Source: Sedimentitalea todarodis (lineage in GTDB: Bacteria > Pseudomonadota > Alphaproteobacteria > Rhodobacterales > Rhodobacteraceae). Taken from it: a stretch of DNA of 64,000 nt. Below the pieces are notes generated by a model. It was not told where the DNA came from, did no database searches, and saw nothing but the letters and a program-made list of their open reading frames with translations. Positions within the stretch are counted from its first letter, which is position 1. Every line of letters starts with the position of its first letter. The translations under genes were made by a program, and so were the position numbers. Below, piece by piece: positions 44,007-53,203 of this stretch. The stretch is from NCBI RefSeq assembly GCF_032595355.1, contig NZ_JASMWN010000015.1, positions 62,001-126,000 of the forward strand. The letters are read 5' to 3'.

Positions 44007-45947
44007 TCAGCTTGCCTTTGGTTCGACGAACATCCGGCCGCGCATCTCCATGTGGAGCGCGTGACAGAACCATTGGCAGTAGTACCAGTAAACCCCGGGC
44101 TGGCTGGCGACAAACGTCACCGATGAAGTCGCCAGTGGCCCGATCTCCATCGCGAGACCGTGATTGCCCAAGGTGAACCCGTGGGTCAAGTCGTCGATGT
44201 CGTCGAGGTTGGTCACATAGACCGTCACCTCGTTGCCTTGCTCGACTGTGAAGGTTTCAAGCGAGAATGCCGGCGCGTTGCTGGACATATAGACGCGCAC
44301 CTTGTTTCCGTCGCGGATAATGGTGTCTTGCCAGTCATCCAGATCGACGCCGTCCGCCTCGGCCTGTTTGCGGGCATCGGCCCACATCGGGTCGTTGCGG
44401 TCCCAGACAGACCGCGGGTTGACCTTGGAAGGATCGACAAGGATCGAGTCGTGCGGTTCGGCAAAGGTCGGCCCGTCGTGGATCAGGGTCATCTTGTCGC
44501 CGTCGATCGCGAACAGCTGTTCGTTCTCCGGCTTCAGCGGGCCGACATTGAGGAACCGGTCCTTGGAGAACTTGTTCATCGTCAGGTAGTATTTGCCGCT
44601 GGCGTCAAGTGTTTCGCCCATGACAGTCGAGTTGTGGCCGGGCTGGTAATGCACGTCCTGTTTGGTGATGATCGGATTCACGTCTTCGCCATTGAAGAGC
44701 TGGATCGCCTTTTCGAGGTTCCACTTGACCACCTGGCTGTCCAGGAACAGCGTGGTGAAACAATTGCCCTGCCCGTCGAAACAGGTGTGAAGCGGCCCGA
44801 GCCCCAGTTCCGGTTCCGCAACCACGACACTGCGCGGATCGGCATCCTCGTTGAACACCGCATCCAGCTTGCGCACGTCGATCACCGACACCGTGGGCGA
44901 CAGTTTGCCCGCGATGCACAGGTGAATCTTGTCCGGCGCCATGTTGCAGCCATGCGGGTTGTTCGGGATCGGGATATAGCGGGTATACTTGTTGTTCTGC
45001 CCCTTGCGCCCGTCCAGAACCTTGACACCGTTCAGCTCCTGAAAGTCGCCGTTTGCGATGCCTTTCTCGATTTCCGCAATGTTGAAGACAACAACATGGT
45101 CCATGTCGGCCTCTGTCATCTCGGCCAAGGTCATGCCCATTTCCGAATTGTAGGAGGTCGAGAAGGCATATTTGCCGTCATAGTCACAATCGGTGTTGTC
45201 GAGGTTTCCGGTCACCATCACCTGCCATGCCACGGTCATTTCGTCGGCGTTGATGGCCGTGTAGAAATTCACATATTTTTCCGGCTCATCCAGGATCTGG
45301 CCGTCATTGACCATCGGCACTTCGTCTTCGCCATTGCAGAAGACATAGTTGGTGCGCGGCCACTTCTGCGGGCGCAGGCCATGGATCGCCTTGGCGTTGG
45401 GAATCTCGATGATCTTGTCGCATTTCATCACGTCGCACCGCACCCGCGCGACGCGGGTGTTGGCCTTGTCGTTCATGAACAGAAAGCGGCCGTCATATGT
45501 GCCCTCTGTAAAGGACATGTGCGGATGGTGCAGATCGCCATTGGGTGGGAACTCGAGACCGTTTGCGGCGAGGTATTCCTTGGTCTTGGGCAGCAGCCCT
45601 TCGGTCAGGATCTTCTTTGATTCATTGGTGATGCCCCACCCTGTCGCCGAGCAGGTGTTGAACACCGGCACGCGCATCAGTTCGCGCATCGACGGGATCC
45701 CGAGAATCCGCATTTCGCCGCATTGGCCCGACGACCAGAACCCATAGAATTCGTCGAGCTGCCCCGGACCGACCTCGGCACCGGCAGCGGCGCGCGCGCT
45801 TGTGGCGCCCGCCAGCGTGGCGGCGCCTGCAACGGCCGTTCCGGTCAGCATCGCACGCGAACCGAATGCCCCGGCAATCGCGGCACCTCCGGCAGTCGCG
45901 CCCAGCAGGTTCCGTCGTGAGATCGGCAGTTTCTTTCCCTCGGACAT
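44007..45947 (-). CDS. nosZ: Nitrous oxide reductase
   Basis: 646 aa, full length. A twin-arginine signal (ISRRNLLGATAGGAAIAG) marks folded export. The CuZ-site histidines begin with DLHHPHMSFTEG near residue 150; the C-terminal cupredoxin domain has the CuA ligands in YCQWFCHALHMEMRG. It reduces N2O to N2 in the periplasm. This is the Tat-exported clade I type, found with nosR. It lies 11 bp after nosR and has an AAGGAAA ribosome binding site. All expected copper ligands that I can check are present, so it should be active. Confidence 0.97.
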   Translation of the reverse strand: MSEGKKLPISRRNLLGATAGGAAIAGAFGSRAMLTGTAVAGAATLAGATSARAAAGAEVGPGQLDEFYGFWSSGQCGEMRILGIPSMRELMRVPVFNTCSATGWGITNESKKILTEGLLPKTKEYLAANGLEFPPNGDLHHPHMSFTEGTYDGRFLFMNDKANTRVARVRCDVMKCDKIIEIPNAKAIHGLRPQKWPRTNYVFCNGEDEVPMVNDGQILDEPEKYVNFYTAINADEMTVAWQVMVTGNLDNTDCDYDGKYAFSTSYNSEMGMTLAEMTEADMDHVVVFNIAEIEKGIANGDFQELNGVKVLDGRKGQNNKYTRYIPIPNNPHGCNMAPDKIHLCIAGKLSPTVSVIDVRKLDAVFNEDADPRSVVVAEPELGLGPLHTCFDGQGNCFTTLFLDSQVVKWNLEKAIQLFNGEDVNPIITKQDVHYQPGHNSTVMGETLDASGKYYLTMNKFSKDRFLNVGPLKPENEQLFAIDGDKMTLIHDGPTFAEPHDSILVDPSKVNPRSVWDRNDPMWADARKQAEADGVDLDDWQDTIIRDGNKVRVYMSSNAPAFSLETFTVEQGNEVTVYVTNLDDIDDLTHGFTLGNHGLAMEIGPLATSSVTFVASQPGVYWYYCQWFCHALHMEMRGRMFVEPKAS

Positions 45948-45958
45948 TGGTTTTCCTT

Positions 45959-48157
45959 TCAGTTTTGGGTTTTGGGTTGGTTCGGGTGCCCTGCGAGGTT
46001 CCGTGAAAGATCAGGTGCCGCGCCGACCTTGGCGCGCCGCCTGATCTTCTTGATGACAACCGGGCAGGTGGTGGTGGATTGATAGAGCACCTGGCAATGC
46101 AGGCAGTTGATGCATTCGTTCGGGTTGATTTCCCCGGTCGGATGTATCGCCTGTACCGGACACTGATGCGCGCAGGTCTGACAGGGGTTGCCGCATTCAT
46201 GATAGCGCTTCAGCCAGTCGAACATCCGAAGTCGCGCCGGAATGGCCAGCGCTGCGCCAAGCGGGCAGAGATAGCGGCAGAAAAAGCGTTCCACGAACAA
46301 CCCGGCGACCAGCAGCGCAACGGCATAGGCCACGAATGGCCAGGCACGGACAAAGTTCAGAATGATCGCGGTCTTGAACGGCTCGACCTCGGCCAACCGC
46401 TCGGCCTGTTCGATACTGGTCAGCGAAACGCCGAAAAGACCGAGGAAGATCATGTATTTCAACGGCCAAAGGCGTTCGTGCAACCCCCATGGCAATGTCC
46501 ATTGCGGAATGTGCAGCGCCCTGGCCACTCGGTTGAGAAGTTCCTGCAGCGCGCCGAACGGGCACAGCCAGCCGCAATAGGCCCCGCGCCCCCAGAACAG
46601 CAGCGCCGCCGCTATGGAAAACCACAGGATGAAAGTCAGCGGGTCAAGCAGGAAGGCCTGCCAGCTGAACCCGGACACAAGCGAGCCAAACAGCGCCATC
46701 AGATTGACGACAGACAGTTGCGCATTGGCATACCAGCCGAGATAAACCAGAGTGACCGTCAGGAACCCGATGCGGAACCAGAAAAAGACACGTTCATTGC
46801 GGGTCGCGTAGGTCTGAAAGAAGAACGCGCCAGTCAGCGCGGTAAGCATGAGGCCCAGCACCGCGATCTCGACCTTCTTGCCAGCCCAGATGCGTTTCCA
46901 CAGCGCCTGCTGTGCGGCGCTTTCGGTTTGCGATGACACTTCCTGCACCTGGGCCGGAACCTCTGCCGGAGGCGGTGGCGCGACAAGGCGCAGGTATTTG
47001 TCCGGTAGCTGATAGCCCAGATCGAAGGTGGTAAAGACCTTTTCGATCGCGCCCACTTCGCGCTGTACCAAAAGCTGGATCCGGAATGGCTCGGTCGGGT
47101 CAAAGCCGCTGTCTGTCGGAATCTTGAAGAGATCCATCTCGTTGAATGCCGGTGCACCATCGGCGGCGGTGGAATTGATGCGCTTGTGCATGCGGTCACG
47201 GAACCGCACGGAAACATCATGCTGGATCAGCACGATCCGGTCGAAAATACCGCCGCGCACATAGCCGGAACCCTTGAAGGAATAGAGCCCTCGCCCGAAC
47301 ACGGCGATGGCGTGTTCACCCTCTTTTAGCCAATCCTCCAGATTCTCGGCCGGTGCGTCGCCCAGCAGGGCACGCGCAATCGTCGGGGGCGACACAAGTG
47401 CCACCTGCATGCCGATGAACGTGGTTTCCGGCGCTTCGGTCAGGGCCCGCTTGGCCGCGCGCGGATCGTCCATCGCGGCAAACGCAGCGTTGACCTGCCC
47501 GACATCCAGCGACAGACGCCGCAGGGTCCCGTCGCCTTCCAGCGTCATCCAGTCAGCTGCGGCCTCGGCATCCGGGTCGATCTCGAAACGCGGGCCGGTG
47601 TCGGGCTCCTCCACCGCGAGCCCGCCCAGCCCCAGTTGACGCACCACCTTGAGCCCGGCACGAATAATGGAATCGTCGATCACCATGATGGTGACAGTCG
47701 CGCCCGAGATGATGTCGAGTTCATGCGCGGTGCCGCCGGATTCAGCCTCGGCCACAAGGTCGAGACCCCGGTATCCGGCCACCAATGCCTTTACCTTGGA
47801 ATCCGGAATGCCGATCAGGACAATCGGCTCGGAGTGTTTGAGCAGTTCAACCCCGATCACCTGGGCGTCATCGTCGACGGCGACCATCGTGTGAATGGGT
47901 TTCCCCGAATAGCCGGTGGTCGAAACGAAATCAGAGGTGACGAAGGCCCACCCGATGCGTTCTCCGTCCCGGAGCACCTGCACCGCCGCGATATCCGGAT
48001 GGATGGTTCCGAAGGCGTCGGCCACTTCCACAAGGTCGCTGGCCTGCACCTTGGGCAGCAGTTTTGAAAGAACCGATTGCGCCGACGCCGGCAATGCGCA
48101 AACGAGCATCACCGCGAACAGGGCCATGGTCGTCATGAAGAATCGATGGATCGTCAT
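45959..48157 (-). CDS. nosR: Membrane flavo-iron-sulfur protein NosR
   Basis: 732 aa. Signal or first helix (MTTMALFAVMLVCALPASA), then a periplasmic FMN-binding domain whose attachment site is DIISGATVT near residue 150. Several membrane helices follow (from about residue 430) with the Cys motifs CGWLCPFGAL and CRYLCPLGAAL. Two cytoplasmic [4Fe-4S] clusters are near the C-terminus (CGNPCQTCAHQCP and CINCLHC). NosR passes electrons that sustain NosZ and needs NosX for flavinylation. Start overlaps the nosC stop by ATGA. Confidence 0.96.
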   Translation of the reverse strand: MTIHRFFMTTMALFAVMLVCALPASAQSVLSKLLPKVQASDLVEVADAFGTIHPDIAAVQVLRDGERIGWAFVTSDFVSTTGYSGKPIHTMVAVDDDAQVIGVELLKHSEPIVLIGIPDSKVKALVAGYRGLDLVAEAESGGTAHELDIISGATVTIMVIDDSIIRAGLKVVRQLGLGGLAVEEPDTGPRFEIDPDAEAAADWMTLEGDGTLRRLSLDVGQVNAAFAAMDDPRAAKRALTEAPETTFIGMQVALVSPPTIARALLGDAPAENLEDWLKEGEHAIAVFGRGLYSFKGSGYVRGGIFDRIVLIQHDVSVRFRDRMHKRINSTAADGAPAFNEMDLFKIPTDSGFDPTEPFRIQLLVQREVGAIEKVFTTFDLGYQLPDKYLRLVAPPPPAEVPAQVQEVSSQTESAAQQALWKRIWAGKKVEIAVLGLMLTALTGAFFFQTYATRNERVFFWFRIGFLTVTLVYLGWYANAQLSVVNLMALFGSLVSGFSWQAFLLDPLTFILWFSIAAALLFWGRGAYCGWLCPFGALQELLNRVARALHIPQWTLPWGLHERLWPLKYMIFLGLFGVSLTSIEQAERLAEVEPFKTAIILNFVRAWPFVAYAVALLVAGLFVERFFCRYLCPLGAALAIPARLRMFDWLKRYHECGNPCQTCAHQCPVQAIHPTGEINPNECINCLHCQVLYQSTTTCPVVIKKIRRRAKVGAAPDLSRNLAGHPNQPKTQN

Positions 48158-48618
48158 GCAGTGGCGTCCTTGAAATTGGATCGCCCTCTGCCGAGTTCAG
48201 GATTGCCGATCGCCACCTGATCAATCCCGATCAGGTCAGGTGCGGTCGGCTTGGAATGGCGCGCAACCGGGGGGCCGCGCGGCATGGGGCGGGTCATGTG
48301 TTTTTGGATGAGGAAAACGTGTGCAAGACCAGGTTTATCCGGCGCGTCGATCAGCACCTGACTCAGCGTCGCGCCGCATGGCGGGCCAGCGAAGGACACG
48401 GAGATGTGGCAGCAGACCTGGCAATCCAGACATCCGCCATGTGGCTCGACAGGCGTTCCGTCGGCATCGACATAGAGCACTTCAACAACACCGTTGGCAC
48501 AGATTTCGGAGGAAAAGACCGCACCCTCGGCGCGGTCCCCAGCCATGGCCAATGGACCGTATAGGGCAAGGCCCAGTACCAACAGAGCCCGGAACATCTG
48601 GAGCATTGCGAATTTCAT
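48154..48618 (-). CDS. nosC: NosC-like small exported cysteine-rich protein
   Basis: 154 aa, first gene of the nos operon, matching the place of nosC in Paracoccus nosCRZDFYLX. A signal peptide of about 25 residues (LLVLGLALYGPLAMA) is followed by a dense cysteine motif, GGCLDCQVCCH, and another Cys in GPPCGATL. The motif could bind copper or form disulfides, but NosC function is not established. The C-terminal 50 residues are Pro/Arg-rich. I see no good ribosome binding site; a second ATG lies at 48606. Confidence 0.65.
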   Translation of the reverse strand: MKFAMLQMFRALLVLGLALYGPLAMAGDRAEGAVFSSEICANGVVEVLYVDADGTPVEPHGGCLDCQVCCHISVSFAGPPCGATLSQVLIDAPDKPGLAHVFLIQKHMTRPMPRGPPVARHSKPTAPDLIGIDQVAIGNPELGRGRSNFKDATA

Positions 48619-48652
48619 GCCCCCGATCTAGCAAACTGCTGGACGTCGATAT

Positions 48653-48666
48653 TTGTGCAAGCGCAA
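48653..48666 (-). promoter_or_regulatory. Possible FNR/NNR-type box upstream of nosC
   Basis: TTGTGCAAGCGCAA has the TTG-N8-CAA spacing of Fnr/Nnr sites and near-palindromic arms (TTGTGC/GCGCAA), but differs from TTGA-N6-TCAA at one base in each half. With the weak -10 TAGATC at 48625-48630 it would sit at about -41.5 from a start at the nosC ATG. Tentative. Confidence 0.3.
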
Positions 48667-49194
48667 ACAGCGCAGAACAAAGTTCCACGAAATGAGCGGT
48701 GCAGGGCTAAGTCCCGGTGCCGCCTGTTCAGCGTGTTGGTTTTGCCTGATTTCGAAGAACGTCGGAGTGCTACCTTGGCCAGAGGTGCAACCCTGCGCGC
48801 TCGTTCAGTCACAGGATCAAAACACGCGTCCAGCGTTTGTAATGGAGTCGTTCATCTTCATGACTAATTTTGATATGATATCTATATTTATTATACTTAC
48901 ATCACCAAACTAAAGCTCTACATGAACGCAACAAACGATGAATATTCTCGAAAACTGCCATTAAACCGATGCCAGGTTTCTCAACAGGATGTCCGCGCCT
49001 GTGTAGGTGCTGCAGGCGCACGGATTGCCCCTGCAAATCGCTGTCATGATCTGCAAGTGCCCTTGCGCCCAAACCTGGTACCGGCCACATTCCCCTAGAC
49101 AAGGGGACCGAACCACTTGCGACCCCACCAGCATCGGCGTCCTGCCAATCTGGCCCGCAAGTGCCCCCTTGAACCCGAAAGGATTCCCCTAAAG
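48667..49194. other. Gene-free interval between nosC and the GST gene
   Basis: About 530 bp without a supportable gene. Positions 48855-48905 are strongly AT-rich (TTGATATGATATCTATAT), unlike the surrounding DNA, and could be promoter or upstream activating DNA. No second Fnr-type site with a good match was found. The GST promoter is probably in the last 150 bp. Confidence 0.45.
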
Positions 49195-49833
49195 ATGATC
49201 GACCTTTATTCGTGGACAACGCCAAATGGACGCAAGGTTTCCATCCTGCTTGAAGAACTAGGCGTGCCCTACTCCGCCCATGCGATCGACATCACCAAGG
49301 ACGAGCAATTCGCACCGGAGTTCCTGAAGATCGCGCCCAACAATCGGATTCCGGCCATTGTTGACCATGAGACCGGGCAGACCCTGATGGAAAGCGGCGT
49401 GATCATGCTATATCTTGCTGACAAATATGGTAAATTTCTGTGCCAGGGCGCTGAATACTGGCGCATGATGGAGTGGTTGATGTGGCAGATGGGTGGCTTT
49501 GGCCCGATGCTCGGCCAGGTTCATCACTTTGTGAAGTACAACAAGGGTAAATCCGAATACAGCGAACACCGGTATTTGGCGGAGGCCAGTCGGCTCTACC
49601 GCGTGCTGAACAGCCGATTGGACGGGCGTGACTACATCGCCGGCGAGGGTCGGGGCGAGTATTCCATCGCCGACATGGCCTGCTGGCCTTGGGCCGCACG
49701 CTTCGAGTTTCACGAAACGGACCTGAACGCCTATCCCAATGTACGTGACTGGTATGTGCGTATCGCCGGACGCCCAGCGGTCCAACGAGGCTTTCAGGTG
49801 CCCAAATATGTGTCTGAGGTGCCCTTGCCGTGA
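49195..49833 (+). CDS. Glutathione S-transferase family protein, YfcG-like (Nu class)
   Basis: 212 aa. N-terminal thioredoxin-like domain with TPNGRKVSILLEELG: Thr and Asn replace the usual catalytic Tyr/Ser/Cys, as in YfcG-type Nu-class enzymes that act as disulfide-bond reductases with glutathione. NNRIPAIVDHETG and ESGVIMLYLADKYG form the GSH site; the C-terminal helical domain follows. The frame runs back to 49117, but the ATG at 49195 starts the fold and lies after an AAAGGATT stretch. Confidence 0.9.
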   Translation: MIDLYSWTTPNGRKVSILLEELGVPYSAHAIDITKDEQFAPEFLKIAPNNRIPAIVDHETGQTLMESGVIMLYLADKYGKFLCQGAEYWRMMEWLMWQMGGFGPMLGQVHHFVKYNKGKSEYSEHRYLAEASRLYRVLNSRLDGRDYIAGEGRGEYSIADMACWPWAARFEFHETDLNAYPNVRDWYVRIAGRPAVQRGFQVPKYVSEVPLP

Positions 49834-50053
49834 AAGGCTGTCGTGTCTCGCTCATGCTGTGCATGGCATCATGCCAATACCGCCGCCAGTGCGCGTCAGC
49901 CAATGCTGATCCCAGCCGCTCGCAGGCCCACCTTGGTCGGGGCTAGACAACCCGGACACTGCCAGACATCCGCTATCGCGGCTTGCTACATGGCACCAGA
50001 GGGATACAATCGCATGACATCCGATGCAGAATCCAACCTTTGGGGTATCAACA

Positions 50054-52009
50054 ATGTCCATTGTGCTCGATCGCCGCAGCTTTCTTGCCGGCACCGCAGG
50101 CTTTATCGCGCTGCATCCGTTCTCGGCAAATGCCGCACCCAATCAGGCACATTTGCGGATCATGGAGACGACAGACCTCCACGTACATGTTTTTCCGTAT
50201 GATTACTACGCAGACAAGCCGCGCGATACCATCGGGTTGGCCCGGACCGCATCGTTGATCCAGGCCATCCGCGATGAAGCCTCTAATTCCCTGCTGATCG
50301 ATAATGGCGACTTTCTGCAAGGCAATCCCATGGGAGATTACATTGCCTACGAACGAGGCATGAAGGACGGCGACACGCATCCGGTGATCCAGGCCATGAA
50401 CACGCTTGGGTTTGATGCCTCGACCCTTGGCAACCATGAATTCAACTACGGTCTCGACTTTCTTATGAAATCGTTGGCCGGTGCGAATTTCCCTGTCGTC
50501 AATGCCAACGTCGCCCTGGAAATGGGAGCAGGTCCGACTCAGGACAAAACGCTGATCCCGCCCTATGTCATTCTCGACCGAATGGTGACGGATGGATCGG
50601 GGGCAGAGCATCCGATCAGGGTGGGTCTTATAGGGTTTGTGCCACCGCAGATCATGAACTGGGACCGCCGCCATCTGGAAGGCAAGGTGCAAGCGCGGGA
50701 TATTCTGGAGACCGCCAAGGCGTATGTCCCGCAGATGAAGGAACAGGGCGCAGATATCATTGTCGTTCTGTCCCATTCGGGCATCGGCGCGGCCAACGCC
50801 TCAGACGGCATGGAAAACGCCTCGGTCCCGTTGGCCGGACTCGACGGCGTTGACGCAATCCTGACAGGACACAGCCATCTGGTCTTTCCATCCCCGGACT
50901 ATGCGGATTTCGCCGGGGCAGATGTAGATGCCGGCACGTTGATGGGCACACCGGCCACAATGGGCGGCTTTTGGGGGAGCCATATGGGCCTGATCGACCT
51001 GCTGGTCGAGAAGGACGGCACCGACTGGCGCATCGTTTCCGCCGAAACCGAGGCGCGCCCGATAGCCGAGCGCAACGAAGACCGCTCTGTCACGCCGCTG
51101 GTTGAAAGCGATCCCGAGGTGTTGGCATCAGTGCAGGCCGAGCATGACGAGACGCTGACCTATGTCCGTCGCGCCGTCGGCAAGACAGATGCGCCCTTGC
51201 ACAGCTACTTTGCGTTGGTCGCAGATGATCCCTCGGTCCAGATCGTTTCCATCGCGCAGCTTTGGTATATTGAGCAGATGATGAAGGGCACACCGCACGA
51301 AGGTTTGCCGATCCTGTCCGCGGCGGCCCCCTTCAAGGCGGGTGGCCGGGGTGGCCCGGATTACTTTACCGACGTGCCGAAAGGCGACGTTGCGATCAAG
51401 AACGTCTCTGATCTCTATCTCTATCCCAACACGGCCCGCGCAGTGCGGGTCACCGGGCAGCAGGTCAAGGATTGGCTGGAACGGTCTGCCGGCATCTTCA
51501 ATCAGGTCACACCCGGCGCGCAGGATGTCGTGCTGCTGAACCCCGCGTTCCCCAGCTACAACTTTGATGTGATTGATGGAGTCACCTACCAGATCGATCT
51601 GTCGCAGCCGTCGAAATATGACCTCAAAGGCGAGCTGCTGGATGCAACCGCAAATCGGATCGTCAACCTGCGCTACAACGGCGCGCCGCTGGACATGGCG
51701 GCAGAGTTCATCATCGCGACGAACAACTACCGTGCAAGCGGTGGTGGCAGCTTTCCGGGGGCGACACCGGACACCACCATATTCGAAGGCCCCGACACCA
51801 ACCGCGATGTCATCGTGCGCTATATCGTCGAAAAGGGCACGATCAGCCCGCGCGCCGAAGGCAACTGGTCCTTTGCCCCGATGGAAGGCACAACGGTCCT
51901 GTTTGACACCGGCCCGGCAGCCAAGGCCTATCTCGATCAGGTGGACGCAAAGATCGAAGAAGCCGGAGATGGCCCCAACGGTTTTGCGCGCTTTCGAATC
52001 TCACTCTGA
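50054..52009 (+). CDS. 2',3'-cyclic-nucleotide 2'-phosphodiesterase/3'-nucleotidase (CpdB-like)
   Basis: 651 aa. A Tat-like signal (LDRRSFLAGTAGFIALHPF) is followed by a metallophosphoesterase domain with metal ligands in TTDLHVHVF, GNHEFNYG, LSHSGIG and GHSHLVFP, then a 5'-nucleotidase C-terminal domain. It would hydrolyse extracellular nucleotides in the periplasm to release phosphate and nucleosides. The frame opens at 50024; the ATG at 50054 gives the better signal peptide. The 220 bp upstream hold no gene I can see. Confidence 0.9.
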   Translation: MSIVLDRRSFLAGTAGFIALHPFSANAAPNQAHLRIMETTDLHVHVFPYDYYADKPRDTIGLARTASLIQAIRDEASNSLLIDNGDFLQGNPMGDYIAYERGMKDGDTHPVIQAMNTLGFDASTLGNHEFNYGLDFLMKSLAGANFPVVNANVALEMGAGPTQDKTLIPPYVILDRMVTDGSGAEHPIRVGLIGFVPPQIMNWDRRHLEGKVQARDILETAKAYVPQMKEQGADIIVVLSHSGIGAANASDGMENASVPLAGLDGVDAILTGHSHLVFPSPDYADFAGADVDAGTLMGTPATMGGFWGSHMGLIDLLVEKDGTDWRIVSAETEARPIAERNEDRSVTPLVESDPEVLASVQAEHDETLTYVRRAVGKTDAPLHSYFALVADDPSVQIVSIAQLWYIEQMMKGTPHEGLPILSAAAPFKAGGRGGPDYFTDVPKGDVAIKNVSDLYLYPNTARAVRVTGQQVKDWLERSAGIFNQVTPGAQDVVLLNPAFPSYNFDVIDGVTYQIDLSQPSKYDLKGELLDATANRIVNLRYNGAPLDMAAEFIIATNNYRASGGGSFPGATPDTTIFEGPDTNRDVIVRYIVEKGTISPRAEGNWSFAPMEGTTVLFDTGPAAKAYLDQVDAKIEEAGDGPNGFARFRISL

Positions 52010-52240
52010 CGGCTCTGGTGTTCGACCACTGACGGCGAACCCGAAAGACCGTCCTGAAAGCCGCGTTGCCGGTCGTCTATCGGCAATGAAGGCGGATGTG
52101 ACACGCCCCGGTCACATGGAAATCCGTCAAGCGGCTACGCGTTCGCCGCACCGCTCTTGCAGGTAGTATCCACATAATACCCGTTCCAATTCCTGTTGCG
52201 CTAAGGTTCCGCACAACACAGACGTAACGCGGAGGATGTC

Positions 52241-52636
52241 TTGGCAAAACTTGTTCACTCAATGATACGGGTCCTTGATGAAACCCGGTCACTGGATTTC
52301 TACGCGCGCGCTTTCGGATTGGAAGTTGCGGACCGGCTCGATTTCGAGGGGTTTACTCTGGTGTACCTGTCGAACCCTGAAAACACGTTCGAACTCGAAC
52401 TGACGATCAACAAGGACCAGACCGACCCTTACGATCTCGGCAACGGGTACGGGCATATCGCCTTTGTCGTCGACGATCTCGACGCTGAACACACCCGGTT
52501 CGAGGCGGCCGGATTTTCACTGCGCAAGATCGTCGATTTCCAGCAGGAGGGCAAACGGCTTGCCCGTTTTTTCTTTGTGCAGGATCCGGACGGGTACGAG
52601 ATCGAGGTCATGCAGCGTCATGGACGCTTCCAATAA
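52241..52636 (+). CDS. Glyoxalase I-like (lactoylglutathione lyase) VOC protein
   Basis: 131 aa. Single-domain glyoxalase I with GYGHIAFVVDDL and DPDGYEIEVMQ carrying metal-binding His and Glu. It likely isomerises the hemithioacetal of methylglyoxal and glutathione. It starts with TTG: GGAGG lies 5 bases upstream at proper distance, while the nearby ATG (52236) is in another frame. It precedes the flavoenzyme pair by 37 bp, possibly in one operon. The 231 bp before it contain no gene. Confidence 0.88.
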   Translation: MAKLVHSMIRVLDETRSLDFYARAFGLEVADRLDFEGFTLVYLSNPENTFELELTINKDQTDPYDLGNGYGHIAFVVDDLDAEHTRFEAAGFSLRKIVDFQQEGKRLARFFFVQDPDGYEIEVMQRHGRFQ

Positions 52637-52673
52637 CACCAAAAACAGTCAGCCAAGGGAGGAAATCTTGACT

Positions 52674-53192
52674 ATGCACATACCAGCAAGAGACTTGAAC
52701 CGACGCCAGCTATTGCAACGCGCCATCGCCGCAGGCGGGGTTGCGGTTGTCGGCACAGGCTTTATCGCAGCGCCGAACGCAGCATGGGCGCTCGAAGTGA
52801 CAACAATCACCGAGCATCAGATGGCGACACTCATCCAGATGGCGCGCGATATCTACCCGCACGACAAGGTCGGTGACGAGTATTACGTGATCGCCGTCAA
52901 GGGCTATGACAGCGAGGACAGCAAAGAGGTTGTCGCGCAAGGCGTGGCCAAGCTTGATGAACTGGCGCAGGCTGCGGGTGCCGACAGTTATCTTGTCACC
53001 AAATGGGAAGACAACCGCGTCGCCCTGCTCAAGCAAATCGAAGATGACGCCTTTTTCCAGACGGTACGCGGCGGGCTTGTGACAGGGCTCTACAACCAGA
53101 AAGCGGTTTGGTCGATCTTTGGCTACGAAGGCGAGTCATATAGCCTGGGCGGCTATATCGACCGTGGTTTCAACGACATCAACTGGCTGTAG
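52674..53192 (+). CDS. Gluconate 2-dehydrogenase subunit 3-like Tat protein
   Basis: 172 aa. Twin-arginine signal (LNRRQLLQRAIAAGGVAVVG) followed by a small helical domain like the gamma subunit of membrane gluconate, sorbitol or fructose dehydrogenases. It probably escorts the GMC flavoprotein that follows (11 bp gap) through the Tat pathway. Start is ATG at 52674 or TTG at 52668; GGGAGGA is closer to the TTG. No cytochrome c subunit gene follows. Confidence 0.8.
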   Translation: MHIPARDLNRRQLLQRAIAAGGVAVVGTGFIAAPNAAWALEVTTITEHQMATLIQMARDIYPHDKVGDEYYVIAVKGYDSEDSKEVVAQGVAKLDELAQAAGADSYLVTKWEDNRVALLKQIEDDAFFQTVRGGLVTGLYNQKAVWSIFGYEGESYSLGGYIDRGFNDINWL

Positions 53193-53203
53193 GGAGACAG
53201 ATC

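Noticed and set aside
44160..45620. Plus-strand frame of 486 codons opposite nosZ
   Set aside because: It mirrors a certain gene, has no family resemblance and no ribosome binding site; a common shadow in high-G+C DNA.
48742..48755. TTGCCTGATTTCGA as an Fnr box for nosC
   Set aside because: Only 6 of 8 key bases match and it is 120 bp from the start codon; no -10 at proper distance.
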